Below are positions 53,853 through 62,879 of a stretch of DNA of 64,000 nt, piece after piece. Under the pieces are notes generated by a model, which made no database searches, was not told the origin of the DNA, and worked only from the letters and a program-made list of their open reading frames with translations. Within the stretch, counting starts at the first letter, position 1. Each line of letters starts with the position of its first letter. The translations under genes and the position numbers were made by a program. Source of the DNA: Epichloe hybrida (Eukaryota; Ascomycota; Sordariomycetes; Hypocreales; Clavicipitaceae); the NCBI GenBank assembly GCA_019022495.1, contig JAFEKR010000026.1, forward strand, positions 806,001 to 870,000. The letters are read 5' to 3'.

Positions 53853-54586
53853 TGAAATCCACTCGTGCCTACTTGCTTTTGACTTTCGATGGAGATGAGA
53901 CCATGCAGGGGTAGGGGGGCAAGGGGGCAGCAATGGGAAGAGGTGCATCTTGTTGCAAAATATACAGACACATTGCTCTACACATTGGTTTTTTTGGTTA
54001 CTGCGAAAAACCGGCTACAGGAAAAAAGAGCATTCTGCATTGAGTCATGCCGGTACATCAGAAAGGCGTTTTGTGTGGCCTGCAAGAAAAAAAGGGGGCA
54101 TGCATTTGCATTCATATGAGCGCTTTGCCTTCTTATGCATGCCATGTGTTGGGAAACAATTACGCGTAAGCATAGAACCACCACTTAGAGACACTTGCAT
54201 CAATAACATGCACAATTCCTCCTTTTTTTTTCTTGTTCTCTCATCACGTACTGACAAATGATCCAAGGTGAGCGATTTTGGTGACCACGATCGGATGCTT
54301 CTTGACGACAAATCACCACTTCTCCACTATAATATCATACACGGGGTATATGCCATCACTTTTTCACCATGTCTTGCTTCAGACGTCCGACCTCCCAGTT
54401 TCATTGTCAATGACAACGATAACAAACCGTCTGAGCCAACGCAAAGAAGAAGAAAAGAAAGAAGATCAGAAATAGAACAATGTTGCAAACATGACGCTTT
54501 GGCTTCCAAGATGTGAAATTCAATACAAGAAAAATTTGAAAGAGAGAGAAGGATGGAATGATGTAACGACGAAGCCATGAGAGGCA
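53853..54586. other. Convergent 3' flank of OCT1 and an unknown gene
   Basis: 734 bp between facing stops, with no recognisable gene or long repeat. A/T-rich compared with coding sequence. Confidence 0.5.
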
Positions 54587-56875
54587 CTACATGGCATGCG
54601 CGGCCGCTGGTGGCATTTCTGCCAGTGGCTGCCTCATGTTCAGGTGGGATAGGGATAGTTTCGTGCTGTCAGATGGCATCTCGGACTCGCTTTCGTTGCT
54701 AAGCGCATCAAAGCTTCTGTTTACCATACCGGTCGGTGTAAAAAAGGACTCTGTGTACCCATCATCCGATCGGTTCCCCGTGGCAACCCCCGAGTCATCC
54801 AAATCCAGGGTATGATACGGGTACCGACTGGCAGTCGGTCGGCGGTAATTGTCTTCGTCATCATGGTCAAAAACCGACATCTCGCCGAGCGACCTGTTCA
54901 AAGACGGGGAATCGCTCTGGTCCGTGCTGGTATACGCCATGCTCTTGCTGATGAGGTGCAACTGGTGCCCCAGGTTTCTCACTTGAGCCTCCAAAGCCTC
55001 GCGTGTAGATCGCTCGGTTTCCAGTAGCGCTAATAAGTTGGTGTAGTGCTCAAAAGTCACACCTTCAGCAGAATGCCTCACAGTCTCTTCTGCTGCACCT
55101 CGCTGGTGTTGAGATGACGAAATTGTTGGTGATATGATGGTGGCGCGAGGTGTCACTTCTCCAACATCCCCAAATGTCATCTTCGATGTATCGGAGCGAC
55201 AGGTAGAGGGCCGGCTAACACTACGTCGCCGTTCTCCAACAAAACCTCCCATCTCACTTGCCTGCAAGAGCATTGAGTCGACTGCATAGTTGTTGGTCTG
55301 CACATGCACCGGCCGAGGACCGGATGGGCGGGTCTCTTGATTTGGCTGTCGAAGGACCGAAAGACTGGTACCGAGTTGGAGAACAATACCTTCCAGTCGG
55401 CTCATTCGCGTCTCAAGGTTGCTCACGCGGGTTTCCACACTGACTGGTTCAACCAAGCCAGCATCGTCGATCGATCTCGCGGTACTCTTGTTCCGAGGTT
55501 TCTCTCGCTCCTCCTCTCCCGCTTGATAAATCACGGTAGATTGCGGTGGTGTCACGACTCGTTCTTCCACAATTGGCAGTGAACCTGACAGTGGTTCTTG
55601 TAGTGGCTCTGGCTCTGCCCGTGGCGGCGGCTGCGCTAGTTGTGCTCTTTGTTGCTGTGGCTCTGGCTTCGGCATCTCTGTGCTTTGTATAGGCAATTGC
55701 ATACATTCCTCATCTGCCACGGTAGAGGTCGGAGACGAGAATGGTGCGGCATAGCTTTCTCGCCAGTACCGGATTTCGGCACTGCGCCGTCGAATGACAT
55801 CCCGAGGCGCCGGTGGCGGTGCAAGATCAAGGCTCGGCGTGAAGGTGAGGCTTCTTGAACGACGCTTCACGCCCCTCGAGTCACTGGAAATGGCACGGCC
55901 AATATCGCCAGGATCTTCATTGAACCCAGTCAAGCGGGTTCGGTCCTGGGAGCTGGCAGGGCGCGGGGACAGTCCTGTCAGCTTTGAACCGCCAGCCCGG
56001 CGAGGGCTTGCTGGGTGAGTAGGAGAATCAAAGAGGCTCATGCGCTTTCCAGATAGTCTCGCATCTGCGCTTAGCGAATTTCGAGCACTCTGGATAGCCA
56101 TGACGTCTTCGGGGCCTATGGAATGGGACCGCAGAGCCCGGTCATATTCCGTGATGGGCATCGAAAAGGATCGCTTGGGCTCAATGACAAGGGGAGGTGG
56201 TTTTTGACCAGTTGGGTCCTGTTTCGGCTTTCGTTTAGTGGCATTACACGACGCAGGGCACGGAAAGTCACCTACACTTTTATGCTGCGTGTTGGGTGCG
56301 CCAGTGGACTTGGTCGAGGTCGTCTCTCCGCTTGGCAACCGAGGCTCATCATCCTTATCAGGGCGACTCTTATTCTTTCGACCAAACAGCTTGCTCAAAG
56401 TGGAGCGAATCGATGACTTCTTCCCTTGGGGCCCTTGGGGTTGGCCCTGGCTGTTCCTCTCGTCCCCTCTGCTACCAGCGTCTGACACTGGATTGGAGTG
56501 CCGGAGCTGGCTGGGTACGTTTCTAGACGACGTTTGCGACGTGGATGTGTGCGCAGCCGCTGATGAGGCAATATCTGGCGTTTGGCACCGAAAGGTGTCA
56601 TGGCCAGTGCTGCCAGACGAATCAGATGCATATCGAGTGCCGACTAGATGATGCGCTGTGCGTCGAGGAACTGTATCGGCATCATTCGTAACAAGACGAC
56701 TGTGCGCCTCTGCCACATTGGTTGTAGTCAACGGTCGGTCCCTTATTGGGAACTCATCGTCCAAGGGATCAGGATCAGGAATAGGGATGGGACCAGAAAT
56801 GTGGCCGCGAATGGATCTCGAACCGATTCGAGGTCTGCGGGTGCTGCCGCCCCCCGCAGCAGGTTTCCAGGGCAT
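54587..56875 (-). CDS. Ser-rich, coiled-coil protein of unknown function
   Basis: Single exon, 762 residues from the ATG at 56875 (MPWKPAAGGGSTRRPRIGSR). Mostly disordered, Ser/Arg/Pro-rich sequence with several basic clusters (SSIRSTLSKLFGRKNKSRPD), a likely phospho-regulated stretch RRRSAEIRYWRESYAAPF, and a short coiled coil VETRVSNLETRMSRLEGIVL near residue 500. A second helical block follows at EGVTFEHYTNLLALLETERS with TREALEAQVRNLGHQLHLIS. The C-terminus is acidic/Ser-rich ending AHAM. I do not recognise a family; many filamentous ascomycetes have similar Ser-rich cytoskeletal or polarity proteins, but this is not enough to assign function. A GTG AGT upstream of the ATG resembles a splice donor, so an upstream noncoding exon is possible. 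Confidence 0.75.
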   Translation of the reverse strand: MPWKPAAGGGSTRRPRIGSRSIRGHISGPIPIPDPDPLDDEFPIRDRPLTTTNVAEAHSRLVTNDADTVPRRTAHHLVGTRYASDSSGSTGHDTFRCQTPDIASSAAAHTSTSQTSSRNVPSQLRHSNPVSDAGSRGDERNSQGQPQGPQGKKSSIRSTLSKLFGRKNKSRPDKDDEPRLPSGETTSTKSTGAPNTQHKSVGDFPCPASCNATKRKPKQDPTGQKPPPLVIEPKRSFSMPITEYDRALRSHSIGPEDVMAIQSARNSLSADARLSGKRMSLFDSPTHPASPRRAGGSKLTGLSPRPASSQDRTRLTGFNEDPGDIGRAISSDSRGVKRRSRSLTFTPSLDLAPPPAPRDVIRRRSAEIRYWRESYAAPFSSPTSTVADEECMQLPIQSTEMPKPEPQQQRAQLAQPPPRAEPEPLQEPLSGSLPIVEERVVTPPQSTVIYQAGEEEREKPRNKSTARSIDDAGLVEPVSVETRVSNLETRMSRLEGIVLQLGTSLSVLRQPNQETRPSGPRPVHVQTNNYAVDSMLLQASEMGGFVGERRRSVSRPSTCRSDTSKMTFGDVGEVTPRATIISPTISSSQHQRGAAEETVRHSAEGVTFEHYTNLLALLETERSTREALEAQVRNLGHQLHLISKSMAYTSTDQSDSPSLNRSLGEMSVFDHDDEDNYRRPTASRYPYHTLDLDDSGVATGNRSDDGYTESFFTPTGMVNRSFDALSNESESEMPSDSTKLSLSHLNMRQPLAEMPPAAAHAM

Positions 56876-57630
56876 GATGGGTGTGTACCAACCGGTCCTC
56901 CCACTCACTCTCGCGTGGTAGTCCCCGGGTGGTCAAGACGGACGATGATCAAAGGAATGAGTTGACAGCAGTGGCAGTAAGACGAAGGGCTGCGTAGGTT
57001 GAAGCAGAAGTCACAGACTGAGACCGAGGGAGGGAAGAGGAAGAAAAGAAGAAAGGCCTTCTACATGATGGCAGCTGGAGCCCCCAGGTTCTTGCCACAG
57101 ATGCGCAGAGGTGCAAGCAGGTCGGTCGGGGGACCGGGTCGCTCTTGCCAGTTTGAGTAGTCGTTGTGCAAGTGAAGCCGAGAGGGAGAAGCAAAGGGAG
57201 AGGGAAGAAGAGCCGCCAGGCTGGTTGGTTGGTTGGTTGGAAGATATACATGTATAAAATCCTCCATCTTCAAAGAGACAAAAAAAAAGCAGGCAAAGAC
57301 AAAGACAGACGGACAAAAGGTGAAACATGGCTGGCGCGGTCTTCTGGCCACTGGCGGCGCTTCTCGCGCGACGGGACTCTCCGCCATGATTTGATGGCTG
57401 ACGAGGGGAAGAGTCGTCGAGTCGAGCGAGTCGAGCGAGTCGAGCGAGGGGTGATGAGGATGACGGTCTGCGTACGTAGTCCGTAGGGTCTTGACTCTTG
57501 GGTCTTGGGAGGCCATGCCATGACAGGGGCCGGGCTGCACCAGGTCGGTGGGGGAGGGAGAGGGGAGAGGGGAGAGGGGTAATACGGGACAAGAGTCACA
57601 AGAGTCATCTTCTTGATGAAGCACTGCACC

Positions 57631-57730
57631 CAACTGCACCCATCTGCACCCATCTGCACCCATCTGCACCCATCTGCACCCATCTGCACCCATCTGCACC
57701 CATCTGCACCCATCTGCACCCATCTGCACC
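57631..57730. repeat. 10-bp tandem array CATCTGCACC
   Basis: Nine perfect CATCTGCACC copies (57641-57730) preceded by one CAACTGCACC copy (57631-57640). It is read through as repeated peptides in several frames. Confidence 0.9.
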
Positions 57731-57800
57731 CAACAGTCGAACTCGTCATGGGACCTCGACTACTCGAGCTGCGGCGGCCCCTGCATGAAAGACGACGTAA

Positions 57801-57811
57801 TACGGATCCGT
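57801..57811. repeat. Near-copy of the TACGGATCCGTA palindrome
   Basis: TACGGATCCGT followed by C instead of A, in the intergenic repeat-rich region. Confidence 0.75.
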
Positions 57812-58107
57812 CTTCGTTCATGTGTTCGCGTCCCTGCACTGCACACTTGCACTGCACTTGCACTGCAGGACAGCGAGGGACTTTAATCCGCACTCCGGAA
57901 TCAATACTCCGTAACAGAAAAGAGAAGAGAGGTCTTGTCGTGGGGTGCAAGAACCAACATCCCTAACAGGCAGGAGGCTTCCTCAGTGGAATTCGTTGAT
58001 TGGACGCCGTTGCTCGCTTAAATCCTTCCATCTGCATTACAATAGGCATTAGGGCCATTAGGGCCATTAGGGCGCTCAGCCCGGCGTCCCAGCCCGGCGG
58101 CTCATTG

Positions 58108-58194
58108 TACATACATACATACATACATACATACATACATACATACATACATACATACATACATACATACATACATACATACATACATACATAC
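58108..58194. repeat. (TACA)n microsatellite
   Basis: An uninterrupted 87-bp run of TACA units, about 22 copies, downstream of the HCS1 gene. It reads through as Tyr/Val/Cys/Met-repeat frames. Confidence 0.9.
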
Positions 58195-58526
58195 GTACAT
58201 ACAACAACGGATAGGACCCAGCCCTTGCTTGACGCGCCAGGGGAGGCTGTCGCGAGTCGGTGGAAACCCATGCGAAACTCGCACCTTCTCGGACCCTTTT
58301 CCCGCTTCGAGGCAATTGTCCGTATCCGGCAGAATTGTTCATCCCCGTCCCGTCCCACATCCGTACTGCCTGAAACCTGAAACCCAGGGGACATGGACAT
58401 GCCATAACGTGGTCGAGTTACGCATGAATCTGATGAACTGGGGGGTGGTTCTCCATAGTTTATATTTTCCTTCCTTCCTTCCTTTCTTCTTCTTCACTTT
58501 TGCTCATCTCGGGACATGTGTCAGTG

Positions 58527-61162
58527 CTAGTCACTTCCGATGCTGGTTACATCCGGGTACCGCAGGTCGGCCTCGTCCTCCAGAAAATCCATCCACTTTT
58601 TTAGAAAGTGGCTCCCCCTGTGGATAATTGGTAATGGATAATTGATGGAAACGTCAGCCCTGCAATCGTCTTTGTTGTAAGTCGGTACTGCTCACCTCTT
58701 CACTGTTTCTGAATCGCCAATCACAGTGAGTGATCGCTTGGGTCGAGTCATGGCCACTGCGATGACCAAGTTGTTAGAAGCTTCAGTTTGCTTACACGTG
58801 GCAATGCGCTCAAGGCCAGATAGATGGACGTTGAGACGTGGTTCATCGTACCGTTCAGTCGCCGCTTTTCTCCGAGGAATCCTACCTCGCCGTCGGGATT
58901 GCTTCGTACCAGGCTGACGATGACGGCTTCTTTTTCGCGGCCCTGAAACCCATCTACGCTTCCTAGCTCTACGCCCGGGAACTTGTCCTTGAGAGGAGCC
59001 AATACGCCCAGCTGCGTGTCGATTGCAAGAGGTCAGACATGAGCATGGAGATTCTTCTTTCCCCTCCCCCCTCCTTTTTTTTTTTTTTTTTTTTTTTGGC
59101 TTAAACGAGCAGCAACAGACGTGGAAAATTTGAGAGTAAAAGTACCTGTGCATTGTACGGCGTGACAACCGCAATATCTTCTGGACGAACTCCAGCATCC
59201 ACCAATCGTCCCACATGCTGCCGAACCAACGCTGCCTCCATCTCATTGCTCCTGCTTTCGCTGTGTAGACTAGCCTTTCCTTTGCGTGGATTGTCCTTGT
59301 CATCCTCTTCGCTCTTTTCCGGAAAGTCGCCGCCTTGTGTATCGATGAAAATCACTGGCTCCGTCGTGTCCTCGCACTCTTGCACCTCATACTCCAGGTC
59401 CCTCAGCAATCTTGCCTTGACTCCCTCGGCAGCCACGAGCTTCGAGTCATAGAGCTCATCCGACGGGAACCGCATGATGCGTTCGTGCATTCGATACTGC
59501 GTGGTGAGCATCCTCTTGATGGACGGTCCGTGGAGCGCCAACAGGCGATCAAACAGCGTAGTTTCCAGCGTCACGCCCTTGATAAGCGTCGCTTTCTCAT
59601 CCTTGGCCTTGACACGGCCTCTTGAATTCAAGGACTTGATGGTCGGCGGCAGCTGCAGGTGATCTCCGGCACAGACAGCCTTCTTTGCCGCCAACAAGGG
59701 CACCCAGCACTGCGCTTCGAGCGCCTGGCTGGCCTCGTCGATGATGACCACGTCAAACTCCTCGTTTCGCAGCTGGAACCCGCCAGCACCGTGCAGCGTG
59801 GCCAGGACAACCCTGCTCCCCGTCACGAGGTTACTCACGCATCTGCGCTCTCGCTCACGGTATTCTTTCCGCAGCTCCTTCAGATCCGCATAGATCTGAC
59901 GCCGCTCTTTGCCGCTCTTGGTCTTCTTGATGGACGCTTGTTTTGAATCCATCTCGGCCCGCACGTCTTTCACTATGGCGCCCGCCTCGGACGTGTTGGT
60001 GAGAACATCAAGCGAGTGGTTCAGGACAGAAGGGAGCAGGCGGGCTGGGTGGCCGAGTCGAACAAGGGGGATTTTGTGCGGTGAAAGACGCTCAACAATG
60101 TTGTCCACCGATATGTTGGACGGACCGCAAACAAGAATCCGCTGCTTCCGCTTGATGAGCTGGAGAATCAGTTCGATCAACGTGTGTGTCTTGCCTGTCT
60201 TTTTTTTTTTTTTTTTTCGCGGTGGCATCATGTCCAAGTTAGCAATGAATAGATCATGTACCAAAGTCATGGATGAACGGAATTGAGACAAGACGTCTTA
60301 CCCCCGGCGGCCCATGGATCAACGCAACGTCCCGCGACGCCAACGCGAATCGAATGGCATCCTTTTGAGACTCGTTCAGCGTAGGATCAACCCACTCAAT
60401 CGTGCCCAGCTCTTCGCTCTCTGCCAAATTCGACGCAACGGGCCATGGGCTCGAGAGGCCGAACGACACCCTGATGAGGCTGGAGTACTCGGCCTCGCCC
60501 ATCATTTGCAATTTTTCCATCGACTGCTTCATTCTTTTCTTGGCATACGTCCCACCCGTTAATATGACTCAGTGACGGACAGGTGTATGCACCAACAAAC
60601 AAAACCCCCGATGAAGAATGAAAAGTAAAAGAATGTAGCCCCAGAATCTGAGAACAAAGGGGTTCCCTTACCGTCGATACGTGACCTCATCCGCAAGCTT
60701 AACCAGCCACAGGCGTCCCGAAAACGAAATCTCGTCCCTCCCACCACCATCATCATCCAAGGCCACGCACACGGCCGCCCTTTGCACTCTCGTGACGACG
60801 CCTCTGGACCCTCTCCCCTCCAGCTCCTTGACCTCCTTCCTCCCGGCCGCCCCTGCAGGCTGCTCCGCCACGAGGACCATGTCGCCTGCGCGGATCCCGT
60901 GCCCGGGCAGCTCGCCGGTCGCGCATGTCGCGCCGTCGGGGCCCAGCTCAAGAAGGGTCTTGCCCCCGAGGCCCGTCCGGCGGGAGCAAGGCACGAGGCC
61001 GGTGATGGCGAGCCCGGCCCGCTGCAGGCCGGCCGGGCTGTGGCTGGCGATGAGCCGGCTGGTCTCGTCGACCTCGCTTTGGAGCTCGCGGTCGAGCAGG
61101 GCGAGCTGCGTGCTTGCGAACGAGGGGACGTCGATGGGGGGGTGGTGGTCCTTGGCCGTCAT
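58527..61162 (-). CDS. HCS1: SF1 DNA/RNA helicase, Hcs1/SMUBP2 (IGHMBP2) type
   Basis: Six exons on the minus strand: 61162-60672, 60533-60302, 60198-59146, 59011-58852, 58756-58696 and 58617-58527; all phases close to 695 residues (yeast Hcs1 683). SF1B helicase motifs: motif I is split exactly by intron 2 into HGPPG and [13 protein letters not shown] (motif II) lies in [14 protein letters not shown]; then [29 protein letters not shown] and [15 protein letters not shown]. The N-terminal ~200 residues form the 1B/stalk region of Upf1-like helicases. Hcs1 is an ATP-dependent 5'-3' helicase associated with DNA polymerase alpha; the animal orthologue IGHMBP2 also acts in translation. The acceptor of the Walker-A-splitting intron is preceded only by adenines. 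The minus-strand gene upstream begins beyond a 336-bp spacer. Confidence 0.94.
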
Positions 61163-61498
61163 TCTTTGTTCCTTGCTCCTTGTCTCTTTAAAACTTGCGT
61201 GTTGAGAAGGCGTGCGAGTGCGATTGGGGGGAAATTTTATTACTGGTGCTTGGTGCTTGATTGTCATCGAGGAGGCTGCGAGTTTTCGACCCCCACCATC
61301 CACCGTGAGATGGATGAGCCGCTGACATCACTCCCCACACCCCAATTCGGTGTCGTCTCTCACTTCATGAATGGCAAACCCAGAATATTAGGCATACAAG
61401 TATAAAAGTAGCAAGTGGGTTTAGTGGGAAAAGAACAGCTGAACAATAGGTTGGTGTCATTAAAATAAATCAATATACATCAACGCGCTCCATGAATG
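61163..61498. other. Promoter of HCS1 and 3' end of the DUF202 gene
   Basis: 336 bp, both neighbours on the minus strand. No gene or notable repeat. Confidence 0.55.
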
Positions 61499-62542
61499 TC
61501 ATGACGCCTCCGGCGGATGAATCACAATGACAACCACGAGCGAAACCAGCATAATCATTAGCGCCACCAGCGCAACAATGATGATGGTCCCCCTGCTCGC
61601 CGGGAACTTGCCCTTAATCACCCACTCCTGCCCGTGGAAATACCTCCTCGCGCCCAGCAGTAGCGTCAGGATGCTGATGCCCAGAAACGTCGCACCAAGC
61701 GGCTTCCCGAGCCTCCGGAGCGTGGCGCTCTCGGAGCTGCCGCCGCTGCCGCTGCCATCGGACAGAGTCGTGTTTAGGCGGAAAAGCTGCGTCACGGCGA
61801 CGCCAATGGACGCAAAGGCCAGGGACGTGCGTAGCCAGGCGAGAAAGGTCCGTTCTGTAAAGGATTAGAAGGAATCGGGAAGGGATGTGCGTGTTTGCAG
61901 TTTGACTTTTTGGCCGGCCGGCCGGCCGGGGGGGGGGGACATCATCCATGGTCTCCCACGAACCTAGTGCGAGATGGTCTCGCGCAACGCTCCCTTTGTT
62001 TTCCAACTCGATGGATTGCAATTTGCCCAGTCTCTGCCTCAGCCACGACCTGTTGGCGCCGCCGCCGTCGGCATCATCATTCTGTTCCCCCTCGGGAGGT
62101 GGCCCCCGCAAAGTCCGCCGGCATATCGAGTGCTTCGAGTGCTTTTGCTTCGTTCCCGCCATACGCAGGGCCTGGTAGTTGTGCCCCGAGCCTCGGGACG
62201 CGATGCCCGTCGTCTCGTCAGGCGCGGCGACGTCCTCTGCGGCGAGGGCCTGGCCTGTAGTGTCGGCACGATCACGACCGCCCTAAAGATGAGGAAAGGG
62301 GGAAGAGATCAATGGTGTGTGTTGCGCAAATCGGGAGTTCCAGAGCGGTTCAAGTCTACTCCGACGCTATCTCAGATGAATTTGGGGACGGAAGAGAAGG
62401 TAGGGTCGTGGACTTTTTGGGGGGAGGGGGGGGGGGAAAGGGTTGCTCTGCCCACCTCGAGAATCTCGTCAAGGCGGTCATTTGTCGATTGCTGTTGGAA
62501 CAACACGCTGGGAGACCGATTGAGTGATGCTCGAAAATCCAT
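61499..62542 (-). CDS. DUF202 (YidH-like) membrane protein
   Basis: Three exons (62542-62456, 62282-61964, 61854-61499) give 253 residues; phases close. The first two exons are a disordered, charged N-terminus (for example DFRASLNRSPSVLFQQQSTN). The C-terminal ~105 residues are a DUF202 domain: LERTFLAWLRTSLAFASIGV spanning the splice junction, a second hydrophobic segment GKPLGATFLGISILTLLLGA, RRYFHGQEWVIKGKFPASRG and a third TIIIVALVALMIMLVSLVVV. DUF202 occurs in bacterial YidH and in vacuolar polyphosphate/VTC-related proteins of fungi; here it is a free-standing three-helix protein with an unknown role. Intron 1 contains a G/C-rich tract and intron 2 a C10 run. Confidence 0.85.
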
Positions 62543-62879
62543 GGCACCGGTTGCTTGCGCGTGTCGGCTGGTCGGGCTGGTCGGCTCTTTGATGAGCTGA
62601 TGAGCTGATGAGCTGCAGAGATATTGATTGGCGTTGCAAACGCGTTGCGGCGCGCCTGGTGCGAGGGAGGGAAAGAAGCTGCTCTGTTGAACCTTTGACG
62701 AATCAAGTCCATCCGATCGAGCGGCGACTTGGTGGACTTGGTGGGGGCGCCAATGAAACAACCGCCAAGCTTCAGACGTCACCTGCACACGCATCAAGTC
62801 ACGCACGCTCACAGAGTCACAGTATGTATGCCTAAGCACGTTGACTTTTTTCTTTTCTTCTTTTCCTTTTACTATGTCA
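62543..62879. other. Promoter of the DUF202 gene and 3' end of DPH6
   Basis: 337 bp, both neighbours on the minus strand. A TGATGAGCTGATGAGC repeat occurs near 62590. No gene is seen. Confidence 0.5.

Larger units (their letters stand above)
56876..58526. other. Repeat-rich intergenic region
   Basis: 1.65 kb dominated by simple repeats: a GTTGGTTGG run near 57225-57240, TCGAGCGAG direct repeats near 57417-57448, the 10-bp array at 57631-57730, the near-palindrome TACGGATCCGT at 57801-57811, a TACTCCGTA motif at 57905-57913 and a TACA tract at 58108-58194. Apparent open frames of 100-200 codons arise from these repeats. No gene is recognised. Confidence 0.5.

Noticed and set aside
57061..57729. 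Open frames of 100-222 codons on both strands
   Set aside because: They run through the 10-bp minisatellite and other simple repeats, repeat the same peptide over and over, and lack start context, introns and family signals.
57631..57730. Regularly repeated units that might suggest a CRISPR-like array
   Set aside because: The copies are adjacent with no spacers, 10 bp long, and the organism is a eukaryote; this is a minisatellite.
58108..58194. TACA microsatellite as a possible telomere or centromere element
   Set aside because: Fungal telomeres are TTAGGG-type; this is a plain tetranucleotide repeat inside an arm.
59076..59099. T23 tract as a possible terminator or transposon tail
   Set aside because: It lies within an intron of HCS1 on the minus strand, has no target-site duplication and no adjacent element.
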